64,000 bases of DNA, from positions 1-64,000 of the forward strand of contig JBMQEM010000098.1 of assembly GCA_049363815.1 (NCBI GenBank). The letters run 5' to 3'. Within the stretch, counting starts at the first letter, position 1, and each line of letters starts with the position of its first letter. Positions 1 to 6,665 of the stretch are shown here, in pieces. This DNA comes from JADKIH01 sp049363815 (lineage in GTDB: Bacteria; Bacteroidota; Bacteroidia; AKYH767-A; 2013-40CM-41-45). The position numbers and the translations under genes were made by a program. A model generated the notes under the pieces. That model saw nothing but the letters and a program-made list of their open reading frames with translations. It made no database searches and was not told the origin of the DNA.

Positions 1-48
1 CCACGCTCCTATTACCAAACAATATAACGTGGGGATAATACAGACTTG

Positions 49-104
49 AAAAGTGTAAAGTGAAAAGTGTAAAGTGTAAAGTGAAAAGTGAAAAGTGAAA
101 AGTG
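49..104. repeat. Tandem heptamer array (AAAAGTG/TAAAGTG x8)
   Basis: Eight consecutive 7-nt units, each AAAAGTG or TAAAGTG, fill exactly 56 nt just upstream of the first gene. The same unit reappears as its complement (CACTTTT x4) at 42894-42921 and in a short form near 3205-3222. It does not encode anything obvious. It belongs to a set of 7-nt-period intergenic arrays seen across the window. Confidence 0.85.
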
Positions 105-129
105 AAAAAATTAATAAAAATATAATTCG

Positions 130-519
130 ATGAGCCTGATAGAAAAAATAAATAAAGTAAAAGAGTTCCACGAAACATTCGGATTGGAATTTCATGAAAC
201 GCCAAATGCTGCTGTCAGCGACAGGATCGTCGACCTCCGCCATCGCCTGATGCAGGAAGAAAATGATGAATATCTGGAAGCATGCAAAGAAGGGAATCTT
301 ACTCTCATTGCAGATGCTTTAGGTGATAAAATGTATATCCTCTTCGGGACGATCATTGCACATGGGCTTCAACATAAAATTGAAGAAGTTTTCGATGAAA
401 TTCACCTGAGTAACATGAGTAAACTGGATGAAAATGGCAAACCGATCTATCGTGAAGACGGAAAGATCATGAAAAGCGAAAACTATTTTTTACCGGACAT
501 TGAAAGTATTCTGAAATAG
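130..519 (+). CDS. MazG-like / PRA-PH family NTP pyrophosphohydrolase
   Basis: A 129-residue all-alpha protein resembling the phosphoribosyl-ATP pyrophosphohydrolase-like (MazG superfamily) nucleotide pyrophosphohydrolases, which hydrolyse NTPs to NMP and pyrophosphate in the cytoplasm. The metal-binding pattern is visible as EENDEY at residues 43-48 and ADALGD at 61-66, the EExxE...ExxD-like arrangement of the family. Such short stand-alone proteins are thought to clean up non-canonical nucleotides, but the substrate cannot be read from sequence. The ATG is preceded by an A/T-rich leader with no Shine-Dalgarno, normal for this phylum. It is transcribed towards thrS but separated from it by a heptad-repeat hairpin, so it is probably its own unit. 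Confidence 0.75.
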   Translation: MSLIEKINKVKEFHETFGLEFHETPNAAVSDRIVDLRHRLMQEENDEYLEACKEGNLTLIADALGDKMYILFGTIIAHGLQHKIEEVFDEIHLSNMSKLDENGKPIYREDGKIMKSENYFLPDIESILK

Positions 520-526
520 GAAAAAT

Positions 527-578
527 GTCAGGTGTCAAAGTTAACTTTAGTGACCTTTGACCTCTGACCATTGACCCT
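527..578. repeat. Heptad array with inverted halves (GTCAnnn / TGACCnn)
   Basis: Reads GTCAGGT, GTCAAAG, TTAACTT, a 3-nt slip, then TGACCTT, TGACCTC, TGACCAT, TGACCCT. The GTCA-type units and the TGACC-type units are reverse complements of each other, so the whole can fold into a hairpin around the palindrome AAAGTTAACTTT. It has nearly the same plan as the array at 19715-19763. It lies between the first gene and thrS and may act as a terminator-like or boundary structure. Confidence 0.75.
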
Positions 579-585
579 ATTTGTA

Positions 586-593
586 TATCTTCG
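586..593 (+). promoter_or_regulatory. Candidate -7 element of thrS promoter
   Basis: TATCTTCG, one mismatch from the Bacteroidota -7 consensus TAnnTTTG, lies 23 nt before the thrS ATG. The 11-mer TATATCTTCGC around it occurs again at 58833-58843. No well-spaced TTG -33 element is visible, so this is only a partial match. Confidence 0.45.
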
Positions 594-616
594 CACTCCA
601 AATTACCTATCTGATT

Positions 617-2560
617 ATGATTAAAATTACTTTTCCTGATAAGAATGTCAGGGAATACCCGAAAGGAACAAGTTCATACGAGATCGCTAAAAGCATCAGT
701 GAAGGACTGGCCCGTAATGTACTGGCTGCAAAAGTAAATGGTGAAACCTGGGATGCATCGCGTCCGATAACGGAAGATTCCACTTTGCAATTGCTGACCT
801 GGGATGATAAAGACGGTAAGAATACCATGTGGCACTCCTCCGCCCATTTAATGGCTGAGGCGCTGGAAGAACTATATCCCGGAGTGAAATTCGGTATTGG
901 TCCTCCGGTTGATAATGGCTTCTATTATGATGTTGATCTTGGCGGAAATCTGATCTCGTCTGATGATTTTAAAAAGATCGAAGACAAGATGGTAGAACTT
1001 GCCAGAAAAGGTTCAAAGTATGAACGTCAGTCTGTTTCCAAGAAAGATGCAATTGACTATTTCACATCGAAGGGTGACGAATACAAACTCGACCTATTAA
1101 ATGATCTTGAAGATGGTACGATTACCTTCTACAAGCAAGGAAATTTTACAGACCTGTGCCGTGGCCCTCATATTCCTGACACAGGATTTATCAAAGCGGT
1201 AAAGCTGATGAATATTGCCGGTGCTTACTGGCGTGGAGATGAAAAGAACAAACAGCTGACCCGTATCTATGGAATTACTTTTCCAAAGAAAAGTCAGTTG
1301 GATGAATATCTGATCATGCTCGAGGAAGCGAAGAAACGTGACCACCGGCGCATTGGAAAAGAACTGGAGATCTTTACTTTCGATGATGATGTTGGACCAG
1401 GTCTACCATTGTGGTTACCGAATGGCGGTGTGATCATTGAACAACTTGAAAAACTTGCAAAGTCTACTGAACAGGCAGCAGGTTATGATCGTGTCCGGAC
1501 TCCGCATATTGCCCGGGAGTCGATGTATCTGACAAGTGGTCACTTGCCATATTACGAAGACAGTATGTATCCGCCAATGATCCTTGAAGGAGAGAAATAC
1601 TATCTCAAGGCAATGAATTGTCCGCACCATCATAAGATCTACAAAGAACTGAATCCAAGTTACAAGGATCTTCCGATTCGTCTGGCAGAATATGGTACAT
1701 GTTATCGCTATGAGCAGTCCGGAGAATTATTTGGCTTGATGCGGGTACGTTGTCTGCAAATGAATGATGCTCACATTTACTGTACAAAAGAACAATTCGC
1801 AGAAGAGTTCAAGGCAGTGAATGAAATGTACCTGAAGTATTTCAAGATCTTCAACATCGACAAATACGTCATGCGGTTCTCTACTCATGAGCCTAAAAAA
1901 TTAGGTAAAAAATATGTCGATCAGCCGGAATTGTGGCTGGAGACTGAGGATATGGTCCGGAAAGTTCTGATCGATTCCAAGATTCCATATATTGAAGTTC
2001 CGGATGAAGGTGCATTTTACGGACCAAAAATCGACGTTCAGGTTTGGAGTGCGATAGGTCGTGAGTTTACCCTGGCGACCAACCAGGTTGACTTTGCAGT
2101 TCCGGCACGTTTCGGGTTGACCTATAAAAACAGCCAAAATAAGCTGGAAACGCCGATTTGCATTCATAGAGCTCCACTAGGAACCCATGAAAGGTTCATT
2201 GGATTCCTGATCGAGCATTATGCCGGTAATTTCCCTATCTGGTTAGCTCCCAAACAAGTAAGTATCCTTAGTATAAGCGAAAAATACAACGACTACGCTA
2301 AAAAAGTTTTACAATTGCTAATAAATTCCGATATTCGCGGACTTGTTGACTCCAGAGATGAGAAGATTGGCAAGAAGATCCGCGATGCTGAGATGAAAAA
2401 GATTCCTTTCATGCTCATTATCGGAGAAAAAGAGTTCAATGAGAATAAGGTTTCTGTCCGTCGGCACGGCTCCGGAGATGTGGGAAGTTTCACACTCGAA
2501 GAGTTTGCGAAAATGGTTCAGGACGAGATCAATAATAGCTTAAACATCAACAAACAATAA
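617..2560 (+). CDS. thrS: Threonyl-tRNA synthetase
   Basis: Class II aminoacyl-tRNA synthetase that charges tRNA-Thr with threonine. At 647 residues it has the full bacterial length. Order of parts: N-terminal TGS-like domain (about 1-60); editing/SAD region with the HSSAH motif of the HxxxH type; catalytic core with NCPHHH (zinc-binding Cys and His) and the signature stretch ending in VPARFGLTY; the HRAPLGTHERFIG motif; and a C-terminal anticodon-binding domain starting around WLAPKQV. An upstream in-frame TTG at 581 would add 12 residues, but ATG 617 gives the normal N-terminus (MIKITFPDK) and lies just after a promoter-like element. It is the first gene of the translation operon thrS-infC-rpmI-rplT, an order common in bacteria. 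Confidence 0.97.
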   Translation: MIKITFPDKNVREYPKGTSSYEIAKSISEGLARNVLAAKVNGETWDASRPITEDSTLQLLTWDDKDGKNTMWHSSAHLMAEALEELYPGVKFGIGPPVDNGFYYDVDLGGNLISSDDFKKIEDKMVELARKGSKYERQSVSKKDAIDYFTSKGDEYKLDLLNDLEDGTITFYKQGNFTDLCRGPHIPDTGFIKAVKLMNIAGAYWRGDEKNKQLTRIYGITFPKKSQLDEYLIMLEEAKKRDHRRIGKELEIFTFDDDVGPGLPLWLPNGGVIIEQLEKLAKSTEQAAGYDRVRTPHIARESMYLTSGHLPYYEDSMYPPMILEGEKYYLKAMNCPHHHKIYKELNPSYKDLPIRLAEYGTCYRYEQSGELFGLMRVRCLQMNDAHIYCTKEQFAEEFKAVNEMYLKYFKIFNIDKYVMRFSTHEPKKLGKKYVDQPELWLETEDMVRKVLIDSKIPYIEVPDEGAFYGPKIDVQVWSAIGREFTLATNQVDFAVPARFGLTYKNSQNKLETPICIHRAPLGTHERFIGFLIEHYAGNFPIWLAPKQVSILSISEKYNDYAKKVLQLLINSDIRGLVDSRDEKIGKKIRDAEMKKIPFMLIIGEKEFNENKVSVRRHGSGDVGSFTLEEFAKMVQDEINNSLNINKQ

Positions 2561-2572
2561 ATAACATTTAGC

Positions 2573-2588
2573 AAGGAGGTTTCCAATA
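2573..2588 (+). promoter_or_regulatory. Strong Shine-Dalgarno plus AUA start of infC
   Basis: AAGGAGGT at 2573-2580 is complementary to the 16S rRNA 3' end and is followed after 5 nt (TTCCA) by ATA at 2586-2588. An in-frame TAA at 2562 excludes an upstream start, and no ATG, GTG or TTG lies between that stop and the GTG at 2727. Bacteroidota genes rarely carry such sequences. Rare start codons on infC are the known basis of IF3 autoregulation in other bacteria. Confidence 0.85.
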
Positions 2589-3203
2589 GCAGCACCAAAT
2601 CAATCCAACAGCAGGCCACCACTTTTTAACAAGTCAACATCAAGTCGTCCACCCTATCAGAGAGGACGCGGACCAGTTAAGAAAGAAGATGAGCACAGGA
2701 TCAATGAAAGAATTCGCGTTCCGCAAGTGCGTCTTGTTGGGGATAATATCGTCAGCGATATTTATCCAACAGAAGAAGCATTACGAATGGCGAAAGAACA
2801 GGAACTGGATTTAGTAGAAATCGTTCCAACTGCCGATCCTCCTGTATGTAGAATCATAGAATATCAAAAGTTCTTATACGATAAAAAGAAAAAAGAGAAA
2901 GAGTTAAAGTCAAAGCAAGGCAAGCAAGTTGTAAAGGAAGTTCGTTTTGGTCCAAACACCGACGAACATGATTTCAACTTCAAAGTAAAGCATGCAATGA
3001 ACTTTCTGGAGGATGGAAATAAAGTTAAGGCCTATGTACATTTCAGAGGTCGTACGATAGCTTACAAAGAGAAAGGCGAGATCATACTACTGAAATTCGC
3101 TCAGGCACTTGAAGAGTATGGTAAAGTAGAATTACTTCCGAAACTGGAAGGAAACAGGATGTTTATTCACCTGGCTCCTATTCCTCGTAAAAAGAGTAAG
3201 TAA
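2586..3203 (+). CDS. infC: Translation initiation factor IF-3 (AUA start)
   Basis: IF-3 binds the 30S subunit, prevents premature 50S joining and checks the start codon and initiator tRNA. A start at GTG 2727 would give 158 residues and cut off the first part of the N-domain. Reading back from it in frame restores the conserved INERIRVPQVRLVG region and a basic, Pro/Ser/Arg-rich extension to an ATA codon at 2586, giving 205 residues. An AAGGAGGT sits 5 nt before that codon. The N-domain covers about residues 39-110 and the linker is the Lys/Glu-rich KKKKEKELKSKQGK stretch. The C-domain starts around VKEVRFGP and ends in a Lys-rich tail. The non-AUG start suggests IF-3 represses its own translation. 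It lies 25 nt after thrS, in the same operon. Confidence 0.93.
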   Translation: MAAPNQSNSRPPLFNKSTSSRPPYQRGRGPVKKEDEHRINERIRVPQVRLVGDNIVSDIYPTEEALRMAKEQELDLVEIVPTADPPVCRIIEYQKFLYDKKKKEKELKSKQGKQVVKEVRFGPNTDEHDFNFKVKHAMNFLEDGNKVKAYVHFRGRTIAYKEKGEIILLKFAQALEEYGKVELLPKLEGNRMFIHLAPIPRKKSK

Positions 3204-3256
3204 CGTAAAGTGAAAAGTGAAATTGAATTAATCAAATAAGTTAAATAGTTAAGGCG

Positions 3257-3451
3257 ATGCCAAAAATGAAAACGCACTCCGGTGCGAAGAAACGGTTTAA
3301 ATTAACCGGTACAGGAAAAATTAAAAGAAAGCAGGCTTACAAAAGTCACATCTTGACAAAGAAGGAAACAAAGCGTAAACGTAATCTTACGAAAGCAGCT
3401 TTGGTATCTCCTGGAGATACTTTCAGAGTAGAGAGAATGCTTGTAATCTGA
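3257..3451 (+). CDS. rpmI: 50S ribosomal protein L35
   Basis: Small basic protein of the large ribosomal subunit, 64 residues, which is the standard length. It starts with the family signature MPKMKTHSGAKKRFKLTGTGKIKR, split here as MPKMKTHSGAKKR and FKLTGTGK at residues 1-21, and is Lys/Arg-rich throughout. It follows infC by 53 nt and precedes rplT, the conserved infC-rpmI-rplT order. The short spacer before it contains two AAAGTG-type heptamers (about 3205-3222). Confidence 0.96.
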   Translation: MPKMKTHSGAKKRFKLTGTGKIKRKQAYKSHILTKKETKRKRNLTKAALVSPGDTFRVERMLVI

Positions 3452-3500
3452 TCTTTTAATTACAAAAACAATTTATTAACCAGGTGAAAAGCAAAAAAGT

Positions 3501-3515
3501 TCTGCGTAAAGCAGA
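3501..3515 (+). promoter_or_regulatory. Small hairpin in rpmI-rplT spacer
   Basis: TCTGC-GTAAA-GCAGA forms a perfect 5-bp stem with a 5-nt loop, 25 nt before rplT. L20 is known to repress its own operon by binding leader RNA in Escherichia coli and Bacillus, so a spacer hairpin could be a regulatory site. The stem is short and the assignment is only a suggestion. Confidence 0.3.
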
Positions 3516-3539
3516 CGCTTAAGCCAAAAACAAAAAACA

Positions 3540-3884
3540 ATGCCTCGTTCAGTCAATGCCGTCGCGTCACGCGCCCGCAGAAAAAAAATGTTCAAACTCG
3601 CCAAAGGTTACTGGGGTGCGAGAGGAAATGTTCTTACAGTTGCTAAGAATACAGTCGAAAAAGGTCTAGGTTACGCCTACCGTGATCGTCGTCAAAAGAA
3701 ACGTAATTTCCGTTCATTATGGATCCAGCGTATCAATGCAGGTGCTCGTCTATATGACATGAGCTATTCTGAGTTGATGGGAAAAATACATGCAAAGAAT
3801 CTGGGACTTAATCGTAAGACACTTGCTGATCTTGCTATGAATCATCCTGATGCTTTCAAAGCAGTGATTGATTCTGTAAAATAA
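3540..3884 (+). CDS. rplT: 50S ribosomal protein L20
   Basis: Large-subunit protein L20, 114 residues, the standard length. It binds 23S rRNA early in assembly. The start MPRSVNAVASRARRKKMFKL matches the family, and the conserved RDRRQKKRNFRSLWIQRINA core lies at about residues 48-67. It is the last gene of the thrS-infC-rpmI-rplT operon and is followed within 40 nt by a strong terminator. Confidence 0.97.
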   Translation: MPRSVNAVASRARRKKMFKLAKGYWGARGNVLTVAKNTVEKGLGYAYRDRRQKKRNFRSLWIQRINAGARLYDMSYSELMGKIHAKNLGLNRKTLADLAMNHPDAFKAVIDSVK

Positions 3885-3920
3885 AAAACTACGCCATAGT
3901 TTTTAGTGAATCAATGTTTA

Positions 3921-3949
3921 AAGAGAACCTTCGGGTTCTCTTTTTTTTT
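3921..3949 (+). terminator. Rho-independent terminator after rplT
   Basis: AAGAGAACC and GGTTCTCTT form a 9-bp stem closed by a TTCG tetraloop and followed by a run of T. It ends the translation operon. Confidence 0.93.
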
Positions 3950-3969
3950 GTTGCATATTTCTGGATACA

Positions 3970-4031
3970 GGTAACAGGTTAATGAAACAAGAAACAAAAT
4001 TGCAATGGCAACCTATTACCTATTACCTGAA
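3970..4031. repeat. Heptad-type repeat array (GGTAACA ... ACCTATT)
   Basis: Can be split into GGTAACA, GGTTAAT, GAAACAA, GAAACAA, AATTGCA, a 6-nt unit, ACCTATT, ACCTATT, ACCTGAA. Outer units are inverted copies of each other (GGTAA / TTACC), so a hairpin is possible. It sits between the rplT terminator and the oppositely oriented TPR gene. Confidence 0.65.
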
Positions 4032-4079
4032 ACAAGTTAATAAATTTCCATTTCTGCGAAATATTATGTTAACCAGTTT

Positions 4080-5084
4080 TTACTTCTTCAATTTTTCCGC
4101 AGCCGGTTTATAGCCCGGAGAAATATCCAGAGTCGAAATGAAATCCTTTTTTGCAGCTTCCTTGTTTCCAGTTTTTTCAAAACAAACACCACGGTTAAAA
4201 TAAGCCTCCGCATATTGATCATCGGCTTTGATGGCTTCTGTATAGAAGCGGATCGCTTCATTCCAATTGGATGATAAAACAGAATTGATGTATCCCATAT
4301 TGAAATAGGCATCTGCATAATGCGGATCGATCTTGATGATGGTATTATAATCAGCCATAGCCTTCCCTATCTCGCCGGTATTTTGAAAAAATAATCCGCG
4401 GTTATATAAAGCTTCGGTGTTGTTGGGTTCAACCTTTAATGCATTGTTATAATACTGGACAGCCAGCGGATTATTTCTGGCAGCATAAATATTTCCCAGT
4501 TGAATGAAGGCGTCATAGTCAGGACGCAGGTCTACAACTGTATTGAATGATGAAACGGCCTTAGCTGTATCTCCCATTTCTTTGTAGGCAAATCCTCGGA
4601 GGTAATATGCACGGACTAAATTTTTATCCAGCTTCAGGGCTTCATTTGAATACAGTAAACTCTTCTGGTAACCCTTTACATAGAAATACAATTCAGATAA
4701 TTTCAGGTATGCATCCTTATTTTTCGGATCAAGTTTAACAACCTTCTCAAATGTATCGGATGCTTTTTTGATCTGGAAAGTTTTAAATGCAACATCTGCA
4801 AGTAGCATCAGGTATTCTGTATTGGTACTGTCAATTGCAGTTGCCCGATTCAGGTCTTCATAAGCCTGATTCATTACATCTCTTTGGATAAAGACCTTTG
4901 CCCGTTGAAATAACAGATCCGCACGATTGGGATTTGCAGCAATGTCATCATTCAGCTTTGTGAAATCGTCACCAGTCTTTTTACCGGTTTCATTTTCTTT
5001 TAAAGTTTTATCATTTGTACAGGAAGGAAGCGTTAAAACAATTATTCCAAATACAAGCAATAGTTTTCTGAAGGATATTTTCAT
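4080..5084 (-). CDS. TPR-repeat lipoprotein
   Basis: A 334-residue protein with a lipoprotein signal: a basic start, a hydrophobic stretch at residues 8-18 and the lipobox LPSC with Cys22. The rest is about eight tetratricopeptide repeats; motifs such as DAYLKLSELYFYVKGY, RAYYLRGFAYKEMGD and EALYNRGLFFQNTGE are typical. It probably sits in the envelope and scaffolds protein-protein contacts, but the partner is unknown. It is transcribed leftwards, downstream of recA but separated from it by a strong terminator, so it should have its own promoter. Confidence 0.8.
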   Translation of the reverse strand: MKISFRKLLLVFGIIVLTLPSCTNDKTLKENETGKKTGDDFTKLNDDIAANPNRADLLFQRAKVFIQRDVMNQAYEDLNRATAIDSTNTEYLMLLADVAFKTFQIKKASDTFEKVVKLDPKNKDAYLKLSELYFYVKGYQKSLLYSNEALKLDKNLVRAYYLRGFAYKEMGDTAKAVSSFNTVVDLRPDYDAFIQLGNIYAARNNPLAVQYYNNALKVEPNNTEALYNRGLFFQNTGEIGKAMADYNTIIKIDPHYADAYFNMGYINSVLSSNWNEAIRFYTEAIKADDQYAEAYFNRGVCFEKTGNKEAAKKDFISTLDISPGYKPAAEKLKK

Positions 5085-5120
5085 TTAGGCAATGTATATT
5101 CGGTTTTGCAGCTCTGAAAT

Positions 5121-5152
5121 AAAAAAAGCCACAAAACAGGAGTTTTGTGGCT
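5121..5152 (-). terminator. Rho-independent terminator of recA
   Basis: AGCCACAAAAC and GTTTTGTGGCT form an 11-bp stem with loop AGGA (5127-5152). On the minus strand it is followed by seven T (A-run at 5121-5127). It lies about 110 nt past the recA stop codon. Confidence 0.93.
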
Positions 5153-5264
5153 GAAAAATACAATTTATTTATGAATGAATTTCGGCTGATTGTACAACTG
5201 ACAGAATCCAGACAGTATAGGCGGAGGTTGTATTCCAACTTACTACTTACTGTCTCCCTATCAC

Positions 5265-6308
5265 TTATTGTGCTGCAGCTTCTGTCATCAGTACACGGAT
5301 CTTTCCTTCGATCTCATCAGATAGTTCCGGATTATCGTGTAACAGTTGTTTAACCGAATCACGGCCTTGTCCAAGTTTCGTGTCACCATAACTGAACCAT
5401 GAACCTGATTTTTTAATGATGCCTTTATCGACACCAAGATCCACGATCTCTCCTACTTTTGAAATTCCTTCACCATACATGATGTCGAATTCAGCCAGAC
5501 GGAAAGGAGGCGCAACTTTATTTTTTACAACTTTTACTTTTGTACGGTTACCGACTACGTTTTCTCCGTCTTTGATCTGACCGATACGACGGATATCTAC
5601 ACGTACAGAAGCATAGAACTTCAATGCATTTCCGCCTGTAGTTGTTTCCGGGTTACCGAACATCACACCGATCTTCTCACGAAGCTGGTTGATGAAGATG
5701 CAACAACAACCGGTACGGTTAATTGAAGCGGTAAGTTTTCTCAAGGCTTGTGACATCAAACGAGCCTGAAGACCCATTTTGCTTTCGCCCATTTCCCCTT
5801 CGATCTCCGCTTTCGGAGTCAAAGCTGCAACGGAGTCAATTACAATAATATCAATTGCACCTGAACGGATCAGGTTCTCAGCGATCTCCAATGCCTGCTC
5901 ACCGTTATCCGGTTGAGAGATCAATAGGTTCTCAATGTCAACTCCTAACTTCTGTGCATAGAATCTATCGAAGGCATGTTCTGCATCGATGAATGCTGCT
6001 ATCCCACCATTCTTCTGAACGTTTGCAATAGCATGAATTGCCAATGTTGTTTTACCTGAAGATTCCGGACCATAGATCTCGATCACACGACCTTTTGGAA
6101 AGCCACCAATTCCCAGTGCCATATCTAAAGTGATAGACCCTGTAGAAATTGATTCTACTTGTTCAACAGGTTCATCACCCATTTTCATGATCGTACCTTT
6201 ACCATAAGCCTTTTCAAGCTTATCAATTGTCAATTGAAGGGCCTTTAATTTTTCCTTACCGTTTTCTCTAGCGGTTTCTTTTGCTGATTCTTTTGTCTCT
6301 GCTGCCAT
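5265..6308 (-). CDS. recA: Recombinase RecA
   Basis: ATP-dependent strand-exchange protein of homologous recombination and the SOS response. With the start at ATG 6308 it has 347 residues, a normal length. Walker A is GPESSGKT at residues 80-87. The conserved core includes IDAEHAFD, the Walker B region IIVIDSVAALTP, the DNA-binding loop L1 region (EMGESKMGLQARLMSQALRK, residues about 167-186), INQLREKIGVMFG and GGNALKFYASVR. An in-frame ATG 33 nt upstream would add MKNRHKQTNIT, which is not family-like; the inner ATG is preferred. A 19-nt dyad lies 32 nt before this ATG and may be an operator. Confidence 0.98.
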   Translation of the reverse strand: MAAETKESAKETARENGKEKLKALQLTIDKLEKAYGKGTIMKMGDEPVEQVESISTGSITLDMALGIGGFPKGRVIEIYGPESSGKTTLAIHAIANVQKNGGIAAFIDAEHAFDRFYAQKLGVDIENLLISQPDNGEQALEIAENLIRSGAIDIIVIDSVAALTPKAEIEGEMGESKMGLQARLMSQALRKLTASINRTGCCCIFINQLREKIGVMFGNPETTTGGNALKFYASVRVDIRRIGQIKDGENVVGNRTKVKVVKNKVAPPFRLAEFDIMYGEGISKVGEIVDLGVDKGIIKKSGSWFSYGDTKLGQGRDSVKQLLHDNPELSDEIEGKIRVLMTEAAAQ

Positions 6309-6339
6309 AGTTATATTTGTTTGTTTATGTCTGTTTTTC

Positions 6340-6358
6340 ATGATTGTCCTACAATCAT
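6340..6358. promoter_or_regulatory. 19-nt dyad upstream of recA, candidate operator
   Basis: ATGATTGT-CCT-ACAATCAT: two perfect 8-nt inverted arms around a 3-nt centre, 32 nt before the chosen recA start. It could be the binding site of a dimeric repressor such as LexA, whose box differs among phyla, or an mRNA hairpin. No second copy was noticed in the window. Confidence 0.5.
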
Positions 6359-6517
6359 CGTTCTGATATACAAATGTGCTAAATCTTTTGATACGTGGTG
6401 CTTTTCAGGCAAAATTTATTAACATATTATCCTCAAAAAGTATGATTTTGTTGATAAATAGTTTGGATTGGGATATAGTCATTATATTATCCTGCTTGTT
6501 TTGGGGAAAATTTCTAG

Positions 6518-6610
6518 GTTCAAGGTTCAAAGTTCAAAGTTCAAGGTTCAAAGTTGGCTTCGTAGTTTGCTACGGAGCCAACTTTGAACTTTGAACCTTG
6601 AACCTTGAAC
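6518..6610. repeat. Long imperfect hairpin made of GTTCAAG/GTTCAAA heptamers
   Basis: Left arm is a run of GTTCAAG and GTTCAAA 7-nt units followed by GTTGGCT-TCGTAG. Right arm is the complement (CTACG-GAGCCAAC, then TTTGAAC/CTTGAAC units). Pairing can be followed from 6525 to 6610 with only a few mismatches or G-T pairs, around the 4-nt loop TTTG at 6566-6569. It lies next to the pspC terminator. It is the most elaborate member of the heptad-array family in this window. Confidence 0.88.
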
Positions 6611-6640
6611 AAAAAAAAACGCCCCACCGAAGCAGAGCGT
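6611..6640 (-). terminator. Probable terminator of pspC-like gene
   Basis: On the minus strand ACGCTC and GGGGCGT can pair (one G-T) and are followed by nine T (A-run at 6611-6619). It lies 26 nt beyond the stop codon of the PspC-domain gene. Confidence 0.65.
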
Positions 6641-6665
6641 CTTACCTAACTTATTGTACTACCTG

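Larger units (their letters stand above)
6309..6665. other. recA-pspC intergenic region
   Basis: About 357 nt without a gene. It holds the recA leader with the dyad at 6340-6358, an A/T-rich stretch with no recognised feature (about 6360-6515), the long heptad hairpin at 6518-6610 and the pspC terminator at 6611-6640. Confidence 0.7.

Noticed and set aside
49..104. CRISPR array
   Set aside because: Repeat units are only 7 nt with no spacers, and there are no cas genes in the window.
581..616. Upstream TTG start of thrS
   Set aside because: Adds 12 residues unlike any ThrRS N-terminus and overlaps the -7 promoter element; ATG 617 is preferred.
2727..2729. GTG start for infC
   Set aside because: Would delete the conserved start of the IF-3 N-domain; the frame continues upstream to an ATA with a perfect Shine-Dalgarno.
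3484..3522. A 12-codon GTG frame (VKSKKVLRKADA) between rpmI and rplT
   Set aside because: Too short, no initiation signal, and it overlaps the hairpin; basic residues follow from A-rich DNA. Kept only as a note.
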